The translations under genes were made by a program, and so were the position numbers. From Ralstonia pickettii (lineage in GTDB: Bacteria > Pseudomonadota > Gammaproteobacteria > Burkholderiales > Burkholderiaceae), in assembly GCF_030582395.1 (NCBI RefSeq), contig NZ_CP104381.1:1488001-1552000 (forward strand): a stretch of DNA of 64,000 bases, written 5' to 3'. Positions 8,991-17,733 of this stretch are shown here, piece after piece (position 1 is the first letter of the stretch; the number at the start of each line of letters is the position of its first letter). The notes beneath the pieces are model-generated. The model had not been told where the DNA came from, did no database searches, and saw only the letters and a list, made by a program, of their open reading frames with translations.

Positions 8991-9194
8991 ATGGAAACCG
9001 GCACAGTAAAGTGGTTCAACGACTCCAAGGGCTTCGGCTTCATCACCCCGGACGCAGGCGGCAACGATCTCTTCGCTCACTTCTCTGAAGTTCAGGGCAG
9101 CGGGTTCAAGTCCCTCCAAGAGGGCCAGAAGGTTCGCTACGTTGCAGGCGTTGGCCAGAAGGGCCCGGCTGCCACGAAGATCGAAGCGATCTGA
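8991..9194 (+). CDS. Cold-shock protein, CspA family
   Basis: A 67-residue single cold-shock domain. [20 protein letters not shown] carries the RNP1 motif (KGFGFI), and DLFAHF is RNP2. These OB-fold proteins bind single-stranded RNA and DNA and melt mRNA structure in cold or stress. AGGA about eight bases ahead sets the start. The gene is monocistronic between two terminators and has a long leader. Which Csp paralogue it is, and whether it is cold-induced, cannot be told from sequence. Confidence 0.95.
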   Translation: METGTVKWFNDSKGFGFITPDAGGNDLFAHFSEVQGSGFKSLQEGQKVRYVAGVGQKGPAATKIEAI

Positions 9195-9216
9195 TCGGTC
9201 GTTCATCTGCCAAGAA

Positions 9217-9242
9217 AAACCCCGCATCGCGGGGTTTTTTTT
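9217..9242 (+). terminator. Terminator after the cold-shock gene
   Basis: CCCCGC 9220-9225 pairs with GCGGGG 9229-9234 and is followed by eight T. The upstream A run could let it work on the other strand too, for the convergent gene ending at 9284. Confidence 0.9.
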
Positions 9243-9283
9243 CGCGGGTACGCGCAAGCGCCACCGAGAGCCCTGCAGTGCGC

Positions 9284-9928
9284 CTATGCCGCCTGCTTGC
9301 GGGGGCGCCGTACCGCGCGGATCTTTCCGGTGCCGCCTCCGCCGCAAAAGAACTGATCGGCGCCATCCGACTCCAGCCCCGACACGTTCATGCCGGCCGG
9401 CATGTCAAGCTGTTCCAGCACTTCACCTGTTTGCGGATCGATGTGCCGCAGCTCGCTCGTATCGCCTTCCCAAGTGCCGTGCCAGAGTTCTCCGTCGACC
9501 CACGTGACGCCCGTCACGAAGCGGTTCGATTCGATGGTGCGTAAGACCTTGCCGGTGTCCGGATCGATCTGACGGATCTTGCGCTCCCGGTAGTGACCAA
9601 CCCAAAGCGTGCCCTCGGCCCAGGCTAGACCTGAGTCCCCGCCTGCGCCGGGTGCGGGAATCGTGGCGAGCACGGTGCCCGTTTGCGGATCAATCTTCTG
9701 GATGCGGTCTTCGGCGATCTGGAACAGGTGCCGTCCGTCGAACGCGGTACCGGCATGGGCGGGTACGTCAATCGAGCGCAGTGCCTCGCCGCTGTCGGGG
9801 TCGAGCGCCTTCAACTGCCCGCCGGCAGCAAACCAGACGTGTCGACCATCGTAGGTCACGCCGCCGACGTTCTCGACGCCAGGAAAGGGGCCATATTCGC
9901 GCAAGACTTCGGCGGTGGATCGTTTCAT
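9284..9928 (-). CDS. Beta-propeller protein resembling glutamine cyclotransferase/YncE
   Basis: A 214-residue protein built of about five repeats with the pattern IDPxTGxVLxxI separated by roughly 45 residues (LDPDSGEALRSI, IDPQTGTVLATI, IDPDTGKVLRTI, IDPQTGEVLEQL). This is a propeller-like fold seen in glutaminyl-cyclotransferase-like and YncE/SMP-30-like proteins. No signal peptide is evident, so it is probably cytoplasmic. No catalytic site can be named. It lies 36 bases downstream of the HTH regulator gene on the same strand and may be cotranscribed with it. Confidence 0.75.
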   Translation of the reverse strand: MKRSTAEVLREYGPFPGVENVGGVTYDGRHVWFAAGGQLKALDPDSGEALRSIDVPAHAGTAFDGRHLFQIAEDRIQKIDPQTGTVLATIPAPGAGGDSGLAWAEGTLWVGHYRERKIRQIDPDTGKVLRTIESNRFVTGVTWVDGELWHGTWEGDTSELRHIDPQTGEVLEQLDMPAGMNVSGLESDGADQFFCGGGGTGKIRAVRRPRKQAA

Positions 9929-9964
9929 GTGGGGCTCGCTGGATTCGGTTACGCAGTCTTCATC

Positions 9965-11185
9965 CTAGTCACTTGGCAGCGGGGCAGGGAGTAACAAGGT
10001 GGTCGCGAATCCGGGTAACGGCGGCGTCACCCACCGGCGCGCGCGCCCGCGTCCGAAGGACTGCACCTTGCCGGCGGCCGCCAACGCGTCGAGCGCGCGC
10101 TGTACGGTGCGCTGGCTGGCGCCGAGCGCCAATGCCAACGCGGAGCTGGACCACGATTCCCCATCGGCCAGGCACGCCAGCACGGCGGCGTATTGCTCGT
10201 CGACGGGCTGCGCGAGCACGACGACGCTTGGCGCAGCGTGGGGTTGCAGTGCAAATCCTCGCTTGGTCGCCTTGACCGTGCCCAACGTACCAAGGGCCGT
10301 GCGCAAACGACCGATCTCCACGCGGAGGCGCACACGGTGCGAGTCGTCGGGATGCCGGGTGCGGAATGCGTGCGCGATGAGGGCGTCTCGGGGCACGTCT
10401 TCAGGCCACGCTTCGGCCAATGCCCGCGCCAGCGTGAAGAGCACGGGCCGCGTCGCAAGTGGGACGACGGCATCGGTCTGCCGAATGGCGAGCCGGCATG
10501 CGTCCACCACGAGCGCGTCCGACGCAAACAGGGCTTCGACATCATCAAGGCGCAGCACGCGTTCTTCGCCTCGCGAGATGAGCCGCGCAGCCGGTGCGCT
10601 CAAGGCCTGGGCGGCACGTTCCACTTCGGCCGTGAGCGTCGGGATGCCGGCCTGGCGCGCCGCGATATCGGCGTCGTTCAAGGCTGCGCGTGCGGCCCCG
10701 GTCTGCAAACGTCGGATGGCAATGCCGGCGACGACGAGCGCATGTGCCGCCCGCAAGACCGCAGGAAGACGCGCCGGGCTTAGCGCGGCGAGCGCGGCTT
10801 CGGCGTCGTCCAGGCGGCCCATCAGCAACAGGCGGCGGATGCTGAGATACCGCGCGTGTGCGGCGTTGACGTGATCGCCGTGCGCCTCGAGCGTGGCGCA
10901 TGCCGTGTCGAGGGTTTTGGCGGGCCAGCCCAGATCGCGCGAGGCGAGAGCGACTTCGGCTTCCGCGACGATGCAGCGTGCGCGTGCCACGGCCTCGCGT
11001 GCGCCGAATGCGCGGGCGGCGCGGCGCAGCAGGAGCTTGGCGCGTGCCAGGTCACCGAGCTGGGCCATGGCGATGCCGCGCAGTGCGAGTGCTGGCGCGT
11101 CGTCACGCAAGGCGACACGGTTCAGCGCTCCGAATGGGTTACCGGCGGCGAGTGCGCGGGCTGCAGCCGTGATCAATGAATCCAT
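9965..11185 (-). CDS. Multidomain helix-turn-helix regulator
   Basis: A 406-residue protein. The first 200 residues are Ala-rich helical repeats of TPR-like character. Residues about 255-320 (DALIAHAFRTRHPDDSHRVR onward, then KATKRGFALQP) look like a winged-helix domain of the OmpR/BTAD kind. The C-terminus (ADGESWSSSALALALGASQR, then GKVQSFGRGRARRWV) reads as a second HTH. No kinase or receiver domain is present. It is transcribed divergently from the DUF899-DUF2182 pair across 87 bases, so it is the obvious candidate regulator of that pair; the signal it senses is unknown. Confidence 0.7.
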   Translation of the reverse strand: MDSLITAAARALAAGNPFGALNRVALRDDAPALALRGIAMAQLGDLARAKLLLRRAARAFGAREAVARARCIVAEAEVALASRDLGWPAKTLDTACATLEAHGDHVNAAHARYLSIRRLLLMGRLDDAEAALAALSPARLPAVLRAAHALVVAGIAIRRLQTGAARAALNDADIAARQAGIPTLTAEVERAAQALSAPAARLISRGEERVLRLDDVEALFASDALVVDACRLAIRQTDAVVPLATRPVLFTLARALAEAWPEDVPRDALIAHAFRTRHPDDSHRVRLRVEIGRLRTALGTLGTVKATKRGFALQPHAAPSVVVLAQPVDEQYAAVLACLADGESWSSSALALALGASQRTVQRALDALAAAGKVQSFGRGRARRWVTPPLPGFATTLLLPAPLPSD

Positions 11186-11272
11186 TCGAATCCCGCCACA
11201 CTTGTCACTCCCGCCGTTTGAGGTCGGCGCCTAATCTAGCACACGACCACTCACCCAAAAACGGAGGCAAGC

Positions 11273-12043
11273 ATGAGTGCAACACACCCGACAGCAACCC
11301 GCGCAACCTGGCTGGCAGAGCGCATTGAACTGCTCAAGGCCGAGAAGGAACTCACGCGCCGAAGCGATGAACTCGCGCGCCGCCGGCAGGCACTGCCGTG
11401 GGTTCGCATCGACAAAAGCTATCGCTTCGAAACCGAGAACGGCAGCGCGACGCTGGGCGATCTGTTTGGCGGACGTTCGCAACTGCTGGTCTACCACTTC
11501 ATGTTTGGGCCCGACTACAAGGCGGGCTGCCCCTCGTGCTCGATGATTGCCGACGGCTTCGATGGCTTCGTCACGCATCTGGCGAACCACGACGTCACGT
11601 TGATGGCGGTGTCGCGTGGGCCGTTGGCCAAGTTGCTGGAGTACCGGGAGCGGATGGGCTGGAGCTTCTCGTGGGCGTCGTCGGTGGGCAGCGATTTCAA
11701 CTACGACTTCAACGTCTCGATCACGGAAGACCAGCAGCGCGCCGGCAGCGCCGACTACAACTACGTGCGCGGCAGCCACGTGATGGATGCATCCGAGTTG
11801 CCCGAACCCGTGCAGCAGTTCGCCAGCATGTGCGGCACCGATGCGCCCACCTACGTGCGCGACCGGCCCGGCATGAGCGCGTTCGTGCTGGAAGATGGCG
11901 TCGTGTATCACACGTATTCGACCTACGCGCGCGGGCTCGACGGCTTGTGGGGCGCATACCAGTGGCTGGACCGCGCGCCGCTGGGCCGCAACGAAACCGG
12001 TGTCTGGTGGCGTCGCCATGACGAATACGCTCAGCAGCGTTGA
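11273..12043 (+). CDS. DUF899 family thioredoxin-fold protein
   Basis: A 256-residue member of the DUF899 family (predicted thioredoxin-like, AhpC/TSA-related). The recognisable segments are LLVYHFMFGPDYKAGCPSCS with a CxxC-like pair, ADGFDGF, and the C-terminal VYHTYSTYARGLDGLWGAY. No biochemical activity is established for the family. It starts at an ATG 14 residues before the conserved region and overlaps the following DUF2182 gene by 26 bases, implying a translational unit. The adjoining divergent HTH gene suggests dedicated regulation. Confidence 0.9.
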   Translation: MSATHPTATRATWLAERIELLKAEKELTRRSDELARRRQALPWVRIDKSYRFETENGSATLGDLFGGRSQLLVYHFMFGPDYKAGCPSCSMIADGFDGFVTHLANHDVTLMAVSRGPLAKLLEYRERMGWSFSWASSVGSDFNYDFNVSITEDQQRAGSADYNYVRGSHVMDASELPEPVQQFASMCGTDAPTYVRDRPGMSAFVLEDGVVYHTYSTYARGLDGLWGAYQWLDRAPLGRNETGVWWRRHDEYAQQR

Positions 12044-12788
12044 GCTGCCGCGCGAGCATGCTGTGTCCGAGCGCGGCTTTCTGGCCGTCTCGGCATTGCT
12101 GTTCATCACCAGCACGACAGCGACGGTGGCATGGTGCAACGCCATGCCGGCCATGAGCGAGATGCCGATGGCCTGGATGCCGATGTGCGGTCAGACATGG
12201 TGGGGCTTTGCTGCGTCCTTCATTGGCATGTGGACGGTGATGATGGCCGCGATGATGCTGCCGTCATTGCTGCCGACGCTGCGGCAGTATCGCGGTGCGC
12301 TGCACCTGGCAGGCAAACCGAACGTTGATACGCAGACGGCGTTGGCAGGCGCGGGATACTTCGCGGTATGGACGCTGATCGGCGTGATGGTCTTTGCGCT
12401 GGGCGCGGCGTTGGCACAGTTCGAAATGACATGGCCTGTAGTGGCACGCGTGGCGCCGCTTGCCAGAGGCGCGGTGGTTCTTGCGGCGGGCGCACTGCAG
12501 TTCAGTGCATGGAAGTTGCGCAAGCTTGCATGGTGCCGCCTAGCGCAGACGCCTGGGCGTGCATGGCGATTTGGCTTGGACCTTGGCGTGCGCTGTGCGG
12601 CTTCGTGCGCCGGCCTGACGGCCATCCTGCTGGTGACCGGCGTGATGGACGTGCGTGCAATGGCGGCTGTATCAGCGGCGATTACGCTCGAGCGCTTGGC
12701 GCCTGCGGGGCAGCGCGTTGCCCGCTGGATTGGCGCTGCTGCCGTCGGGGCAGGATTGCTCTTGATGTTGCGTGCCACGTTGCCCTGA
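12018..12788 (+). CDS. DUF2182 integral membrane protein
   Basis: A 256-residue hydrophobic protein with about six membrane segments and the DUF2182 signature MWTVMMAAMMLPSLLPTL (about residues 75-92). The segment before it is rich in Met and Cys (MPAMSEMPMAWMPMCG). The family has been annotated as predicted metal-binding because of its Met/Cys/His clusters, but no function is proven. The ATG at 12018 lies inside the end of the DUF899 gene. Pairing of a thioredoxin-fold protein with a Met-rich membrane protein suggests, as inference only, copper or redox homeostasis. Confidence 0.85.
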   Translation: MTNTLSSVELPREHAVSERGFLAVSALLFITSTTATVAWCNAMPAMSEMPMAWMPMCGQTWWGFAASFIGMWTVMMAAMMLPSLLPTLRQYRGALHLAGKPNVDTQTALAGAGYFAVWTLIGVMVFALGAALAQFEMTWPVVARVAPLARGAVVLAAGALQFSAWKLRKLAWCRLAQTPGRAWRFGLDLGVRCAASCAGLTAILLVTGVMDVRAMAAVSAAITLERLAPAGQRVARWIGAAAVGAGLLLMLRATLP

Positions 12789-12807
12789 GGCGTGCCGAGT
12801 ACACGCC

Positions 12808-14319
12808 TTACATCACCGCGCCAAGCTGCCACGGGACGAACTCGTTGTCGCCCAGACCATTGAGTTCGCTCTTGGTGCGCGTGCCGGAGGCCGTGGCCAG
12901 CATCAGCTGGAACAGCGCCTCGCCGGCTTGCGCGATGCTGAGGTGGCCATCGACGATACCGCCGCAGTCATAGTCCATGTCGAGTTCCATGTGCCGATAG
13001 AGCGTGCTGTTGGTCGCAAGCTTCAAGGAGGGCACCGGCTTGCAGCCATAGGTGGACCCGCGGCCCGTTGTGAAGCAGATCAGGTTGGCGCCGCCTGCGA
13101 CCTGGCCCGTGGCAGACACGGGGTCGTAGCCGGGCGTGTCCATGAACACAAGGCCATGTGTCTGGACCGGCTCGGCATATTCATACACGGCCATCAGCCC
13201 GCTGCTGCCGCCCTTGGCGACCGCGCCGAGGGATTTTTCCAGGATGGTCGTGACGCCGCCGGCCTTGTTGCCGGGCGAAGGGTTGTTGTTCATGTCCGCG
13301 CCGAGCGTACGCGTGTAATGCTCCCACCAGGCCAGCCGGGCCATCAACGCGTCCGCCACGGCAGGGGTTGCGGCGCGCGCGGTCAGTAGATGTTCTGCAC
13401 CATAGATCTCGGGCGTTTCGGACAGCACCGCGGTGCCGCCGTGCCGCACCAGCAGATCCACCGCGGCGCCCAGCGCAGGGTTGGCGCTGATGCCGGAGTA
13501 GCCGTCCGATCCGCCGCATTGCAGGCCCACCGTGAGATGGCTCGCCGGCACAGTGCTGCGTTGTGCCTCGTTCGCGATCGGCAGCATGTCGCGCAGCATG
13601 GACAAGCCGGCGGCAATCGCCTCGCGCGTGCCACCTTCCTCTTGGATCGTCAGCGATGAGAACAGCCCCGGTGCGCGCGCCCCGAGCATCTGCACGAGCG
13701 GCGCAATCTGGTTGACTTCGCAACCGAGACCAACGATCAGCACGCCGGCAAAGTTCGGGTGATCGGCGTAGCCGCGTAGCGTGCGCTGCAGCAGCGCCAG
13801 GCCTTCGCCGTTGCCGGCCATGCCGCAGCCGCTGCCGTGCGTGATGGCGACCACGCCATCCACGTTGCGAAAGGCAGCCGCCTCCGTCTGGGCCGCCTGC
13901 ACGATATGCCGGCACACGGTGGCCGAGCAGTTCACGCTGGAGATGACGCCAATGAAATTGCGCGTGCCGACGCGGCCATCCGCCCGCACGTAGCCCTCGA
14001 ATGTGGCGGGTGTGTCGACGGGGACGGTGGCGCGGTACGCGTGGGCAACAGCATGCTGGGCAGACGCGTGCGCCATGCCGATGTTGTGGACGTGCACGTG
14101 CTCACCCGCACGGATTGGCGCCGTGGCTACGCCGATGACTTGCCCATATTTGTGCACCGGCTGGCCCACGGCGATGTCGCGCAATGCAACCTTGTGACCG
14201 GCGGGAATGGGATCGCGGATGGTCAATGCAGCGTTGAGCGCTGCGCCGGGCGCGAGCGCTACACGGGCGACGGCCACGTCGTCGTCAGGGGCAAGCAGGA
14301 TGAGGGGAGCGTCGGACAT
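12808..14319 (-). CDS. Altronate dehydratase family (UxaA-like) protein
   Basis: A 503-residue protein similar in length to E. coli UxaA (495). Residues about 1-85 form an SAF domain (VHKYGQVIGVATAPIRAGEH, then VHVHNIGM), and the remainder is the UxaA catalytic region with Cys- and Gly-rich motifs (THGSGCGMAGNG, VGLGCEVNQ, LQCGGSDGYSG). UxaA dehydrates D-altronate to 2-keto-3-deoxy-D-gluconate and needs iron. Two ATGs are close; 14319 is taken because AAGG precedes it at a proper distance. It is the last gene of the leftward module and lies 14 bases after the reductase gene. Galactarate- or L-galactonate-type dehydratase activity is an alternative. Confidence 0.85.
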   Translation of the reverse strand: MSDAPLILLAPDDDVAVARVALAPGAALNAALTIRDPIPAGHKVALRDIAVGQPVHKYGQVIGVATAPIRAGEHVHVHNIGMAHASAQHAVAHAYRATVPVDTPATFEGYVRADGRVGTRNFIGVISSVNCSATVCRHIVQAAQTEAAAFRNVDGVVAITHGSGCGMAGNGEGLALLQRTLRGYADHPNFAGVLIVGLGCEVNQIAPLVQMLGARAPGLFSSLTIQEEGGTREAIAAGLSMLRDMLPIANEAQRSTVPASHLTVGLQCGGSDGYSGISANPALGAAVDLLVRHGGTAVLSETPEIYGAEHLLTARAATPAVADALMARLAWWEHYTRTLGADMNNNPSPGNKAGGVTTILEKSLGAVAKGGSSGLMAVYEYAEPVQTHGLVFMDTPGYDPVSATGQVAGGANLICFTTGRGSTYGCKPVPSLKLATNSTLYRHMELDMDYDCGGIVDGHLSIAQAGEALFQLMLATASGTRTKSELNGLGDNEFVPWQLGAVM

Positions 14320-14333
14320 GATGCCTTGCATGT

Positions 14334-15461
14334 TCAATTCGGATTGGCCAGCGCGGCGTTCAGGCGCGGCTGGGCGAGTTGCAAGCCCAACTGCCGCGTC
14401 AACGCCACGATAGGCGCCAGGCGCCGCTGCTTCTTCTGCGCGTGGTTCTGCGCGATGTCGGCCAGGCGATGGGCGAGGTAGGGGTTCAGCAAGCGCTCGC
14501 GCAGCAAGACGAGATAGGCCTCCGCTGCGTCGCGCTTGTCCAGCGCCGCGAATACGGGAACGATCTCGTCGCGCCACAGGGCTTCCAGCTCCGGCCGCAG
14601 GTGTGGGTCTTCCATGGCCTGCGCGACAGTCAGGTCAGCGGGGTGCGCATCTTCGCGCCACCGCTCCGCCAGGAAGGTGTGGCCCGCGTTGAGCAGAAAG
14701 AGCTTGAGGCGCTCGTGATGATCGAGTTCGCCCGTCAGTACGATGGCCGGGTGCGTGCAGGGCAGCACCAGTCCCCGGCGACGCTCGACGGCCCACAGCG
14801 CGTACGGTTCAGCCACGGCGCCCACGGGGTGCAATGCCTCGGAGACGATGCGGTCTACGAGCGAGTTGGCCCACACGCAATGTGTGCGCAGCCAGTCGAC
14901 GAACGTCGCAGGCAGCATCCATTGCTGCGCCAGCGCGCAGACCGTTGCGCACAGCGTGTCGCCATTGCGCTCGATCAGTTCGCACGGAAACAGCGAGAGT
15001 GGGGCCAGCGGCTGGCGCAACCAGCGGCCGTGTAGCAGCACGACCAGCTTGGCCGGGAAGCTGCGCGGCACGCGCGAGGGCTCTTGCAGCAAGCTCGCGT
15101 CGTCGCGCGGGTCGAGCTGATAGCCCCGGTCCGCCGTGTTCGACACCACCACCTGCACCTGTGTTGCCATGAGCTCGCGCAAGTGATGCCAGTCGGCGTC
15201 GGCCTGCAGGGCGCGCTGCACGGCGCGGCAGGTGACAGTCTGGTCAACGGGTGCGCCGTCTCGCAAGCCGCGAATGCGCACCGGATAACCGGCGCCACCG
15301 GCAAGCGCCGCCACGCGCGCGGCACTGGCCGGGTTGGATGTGGATTGCACGACCGTGATGCCGCCCAGCGCTTGTCCCGCATCGAGCGCTTCCGATACGA
15401 ACAAGTCGACGTGCGCCTGCAGAAAGCGGCTCGTGCCGAACTGGAGGATCGGCGCCGTCAT
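14334..15461 (-). CDS. Mannitol dehydrogenase family reductase (tagaturonate/mannonate reductase-like)
   Basis: A 375-residue member of the polyol-specific long-chain dehydrogenase family. The N-terminus ILQFGTSRFLQAHVD is the Rossmann entry, VVSNTADRGY follows, and the catalytic KxxxxNxxH signature is KLFLLNAGH. It is shorter than UxaB of E. coli (483). Known relatives interconvert tagaturonate and altronate or fructuronate and mannonate. Next to a UxaA-like dehydratase and a Zn alcohol dehydrogenase, reduction of D-tagaturonate to D-altronate is the best guess. Four bases separate it from the dehydrogenase gene upstream, so it is in the same operon. Confidence 0.8.
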   Translation of the reverse strand: MTAPILQFGTSRFLQAHVDLFVSEALDAGQALGGITVVQSTSNPASAARVAALAGGAGYPVRIRGLRDGAPVDQTVTCRAVQRALQADADWHHLRELMATQVQVVVSNTADRGYQLDPRDDASLLQEPSRVPRSFPAKLVVLLHGRWLRQPLAPLSLFPCELIERNGDTLCATVCALAQQWMLPATFVDWLRTHCVWANSLVDRIVSEALHPVGAVAEPYALWAVERRRGLVLPCTHPAIVLTGELDHHERLKLFLLNAGHTFLAERWREDAHPADLTVAQAMEDPHLRPELEALWRDEIVPVFAALDKRDAAEAYLVLLRERLLNPYLAHRLADIAQNHAQKKQRRLAPIVALTRQLGLQLAQPRLNAALANPN

Positions 15462-15465
15462 GCGC

Positions 15466-16473
15466 TCAGCACTCCACGATGGCTTTCACTACGCCAGCGG
15501 CAGGGTCGAGCAGTGTCTTGAAGTGCTCGGGCACGTCCGCCAGCGCCATGCGATGCGTGTTGAGCGCGGCCGGAATTTGGCCGGCGCGCATGGCGTCGAG
15601 CACGGTCTCGAAATCTTCCGTGGTGGCATTGCGACTGGCGAGCAATGTGGTTTCGCGTTTGTGGAATTCCGGATCGGAGAACGCGATGTTGGCTGCCACC
15701 ACCGAGATCAGCACATACGTGCCGGCATGCGCCACAAAGCGCAGGCCACGCTCCATGGCCTCCGGATTGCCCGTCGCATCGAACACGACGTCAAAGAACT
15801 CATTGCGGGTGAGCGCGGCGAGTTGCGCTTCATCGGTATCGCCCAGTGCCACGCTGGCGTCCACACCAAGTTGCTCGATCGCAAAGGCAAGACGATCCGC
15901 GCGGGAGTCCAGCGCCGTAACCGTCGCCCCCCGCAGCTTGGCAAAGATCATGGCAGCCATGCCGATCGGACCGGCGCCGACGACCAGCACGCGCTGCCCG
16001 GGGTGCACCTGCGCCCGACGCACGGCGTGCGCGCCAATGGCGAGAAATTCCACCATCGCGGCCTGATCCAGGCTGACGCCGTCCGCCTTGTGCACGAAGG
16101 CTTGCGGCACGCTCAGGTATTCGGTGAATGCCCCGTCGCGATGCACACCCAGCACCTGGATATTGACGCAGCAGTTTGTCCGGCCCTGGCGGCATGCGAC
16201 GCAGTGTCCGCAGGACAGGTACGGCATCACGTACACCACGTCGCCCTTGCTCAGCGCACTGCCGGCCGGCGCCTGGTCGACGATGCCCGACAGCTCATGC
16301 CCCATCACGCGCGGGTAGCTCAGGTAAGGCTGATTGCCTGTGAAGATGTGCAGGTCGGTACCGCACACGCCCACGCGTTTGACGCGCAGCAGCACTTCGC
16401 CCTCGGCGGGGCTGGGAACCGGCCTGTCCAGGGCCAGCAGCGTGCCGGGTGTTTCGCAGACGACGGTCAGCAT
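15466..16473 (-). CDS. Zinc-dependent alcohol dehydrogenase, L-galactonate/idonate 5-dehydrogenase-like
   Basis: A 335-residue medium-chain dehydrogenase. Catalytic zinc ligands are Cys37, His59 and Glu60 (GVCGTDLH, MGHE); the structural zinc cysteines are 88, 91, 94 and 102 (CGHCVACRQG). The NAD-binding motif is VVGAGPIGMAA. The closest characterised types are L-galactonate oxidoreductase (LgoD), which makes D-tagaturonate, and L-idonate 5-dehydrogenase. The neighbouring UxaB-like and UxaA-like genes fit the LgoD role. The start at 16473 gives the family N-terminus; an upstream extension of 65 residues is not conserved-looking. First gene of the leftward operon. Confidence 0.82.
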   Translation of the reverse strand: MLTVVCETPGTLLALDRPVPSPAEGEVLLRVKRVGVCGTDLHIFTGNQPYLSYPRVMGHELSGIVDQAPAGSALSKGDVVYVMPYLSCGHCVACRQGRTNCCVNIQVLGVHRDGAFTEYLSVPQAFVHKADGVSLDQAAMVEFLAIGAHAVRRAQVHPGQRVLVVGAGPIGMAAMIFAKLRGATVTALDSRADRLAFAIEQLGVDASVALGDTDEAQLAALTRNEFFDVVFDATGNPEAMERGLRFVAHAGTYVLISVVAANIAFSDPEFHKRETTLLASRNATTEDFETVLDAMRAGQIPAALNTHRMALADVPEHFKTLLDPAAGVVKAIVEC

Positions 16474-16659
16474 GATGCGGCTCCGGCCGAAATAGCACCG
16501 CCAGTCTCCGCGCGGTGAAGCCGTTGACGCGGTGGTGTATGGGCGTGTGGCAGTGGCAAACGATGGGTCACCTTCCGGTCTCCTTGGGTGGGATGAGGTG
16601 AGGGCCGATTGCGTGCGCGCACTGCGCCAAGTTGAGGGAAACGGTGCACGTCTCCGGCA

Positions 16660-16674
16660 ACTGGTCATGCCAAA
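16660..16674. promoter_or_regulatory. Operator-like palindrome, site 1
   Basis: ACTGGTCATGCCAAA matches the local consensus TTGGTCARGCCAA with two differences. It is centred 27 bases from site 2. It is inferred to be a binding site of the adjacent FadR-type regulator. Confidence 0.5.
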
Positions 16675-16686
16675 CAGGCCTCACCT

Positions 16687-16701
16687 ATTGGTCAGGCCAA
16701 T
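16687..16701. promoter_or_regulatory. Operator-like palindrome, site 2
   Basis: ATTGGTCAGGCCAAT is an almost perfect inverted repeat (ATTGG...CCAAT) upstream of the leftward operon. The GGTC...CC half-site pattern is typical of GntR/FadR-family operators. Confidence 0.6.
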
Positions 16702-16790
16702 TTAACATCTCGCGTGAAATTCCTGGAGGGGGGAAACCCTGATGCCGGAAATCCCTTGTTTTCAAGGGGTCAAGGCGCGGCGGTTAGATA

Positions 16791-16805
16791 TTTGGTCAGA
16801 CCGCT
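16791..16805. promoter_or_regulatory. Operator-like palindrome, site 3
   Basis: TTTGGTCAGACCGCT contains the perfect palindrome GGTCAGACC (16794-16802) and shares the left half of the other sites. It lies about 80 bases downstream of the gntR stop. Confidence 0.5.
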
Positions 16806-16883
16806 TTGGCAGGCAGGCAGAGTGGCGTAGTGCGCCCAGGCAGGGTGGCGCAGCCACAGGCGGGCCGCGCATGGGGAGGGGAC

Positions 16884-17591
16884 TTACTGCGGGGCGTCTT
16901 GCTGAATGGCGCCCGCGATCCAGCGTTCTTCCGAGGCCCGCAAGTGCGCCCGCATAGCGGTTTGCGCCGCGATGGGGTCGCCGGCCTGCAGCGCCTTGAG
17001 AATCTCTTCGTGCTCATGCACGGCCGCATGCCAGCTGGATTCGCCCTCGGCATGATCGCGGATCGCCATGGCGAGCGGGTCATGGCGGCTGTCGAACAGC
17101 TCCGCCACAAAGCGGCTCAGGACCGAATTGCCGGCGGTCTCGGCAATCAGCATGTGGAACTGGCGGTCGGCATCGGTGGGCGACTTTCCGCTCGATGCAA
17201 GTTTCTTCATGCGGTCGATGGTGCGCTGGAGCTTGTCGAGCGTGGCCGCTGTGAGACGGCCCGTGGCCAGCGTGATCACGTCGCCTTCAAGCACCGCGCG
17301 GGCTTGCATCAACTCGGAAGGGCTTTCGCCCAGCGACGGAATGGCCGCGCTCTCGCTGACCGCGCTGGTGTCTTGTACGTAGACGCCCGAACCCATGCGG
17401 ATCTCAACCTGGCCGCCAATTTCCAGGGCGATCAGCGCCTCCCGCAGTGACGGCCGCGATACGCCCAGCGTCTGCGCCAGTTCGCGCTCCGGCGGCAGGC
17501 GTGTGCCGGGCCCGAGTTTTTCCTGCTGGATCAACGCGAGGATCTGCGCGGCCACAGATTGGTAAAGCCGCTTTGGCTCAGTCTGCTTCAT
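16884..17591 (-). CDS. FadR/GntR-family transcriptional regulator
   Basis: A 235-residue regulator. The N-terminal winged helix (about residues 8-75) has LPPERELAQTLGVSRPSLRE and IRMGSGVYV, typical of GntR. The C-terminal helical FCD effector domain (about 90-220) contains the metal/ligand-binding Asp and His pattern (QFHMLIAE, HEEIL). FadR-subfamily members of this type usually repress sugar-acid operons and respond to an aldonate or related intermediate. It sits between the two catabolic modules, and near-identical palindromes flank both of their promoter regions, so it very probably controls both. Confidence 0.9.
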   Translation of the reverse strand: MKQTEPKRLYQSVAAQILALIQQEKLGPGTRLPPERELAQTLGVSRPSLREALIALEIGGQVEIRMGSGVYVQDTSAVSESAAIPSLGESPSELMQARAVLEGDVITLATGRLTAATLDKLQRTIDRMKKLASSGKSPTDADRQFHMLIAETAGNSVLSRFVAELFDSRHDPLAMAIRDHAEGESSWHAAVHEHEEILKALQAGDPIAAQTAMRAHLRASEERWIAGAIQQDAPQ

Positions 17592-17704
17592 TGCTGTGTG
17601 ATTTTGGGCGCTGACGTGACTGCGTTCAAGGGTGGTCCGAGTCTAGCATGCGCACCGCGAGGCGTTGTCTACACTGGTGTCGGCAGCAGTTCAGGGTTTG
17701 CACT

Positions 17705-17719
17705 AGTGGTCAGGCAGGT
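17705..17719. promoter_or_regulatory. Operator-like palindrome, site 4
   Basis: AGTGGTCAGGCAGGT keeps the TGGTCAGGC core but has a degenerate right half. It lies in the gntR / transporter divergent region, 29 bases centre to centre from site 5. A TATAAG hexamer (17724-17729) lies between the two. Confidence 0.4.
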
Positions 17720-17733
17720 ACGTTATAAGTGAT

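Larger units (their letters stand above)
16474..16883. other. Regulatory gap between the leftward dehydrogenase gene and gntR
   Basis: This 410-base stretch has no convincing gene. It holds three operator-like palindromes described separately (16660, 16687, 16791) and must contain the promoter of the leftward adh-uxaB-uxaA operon and the 3' end of the gntR transcript. No clear -35/-10 pair could be fixed by eye. Confidence 0.6.
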
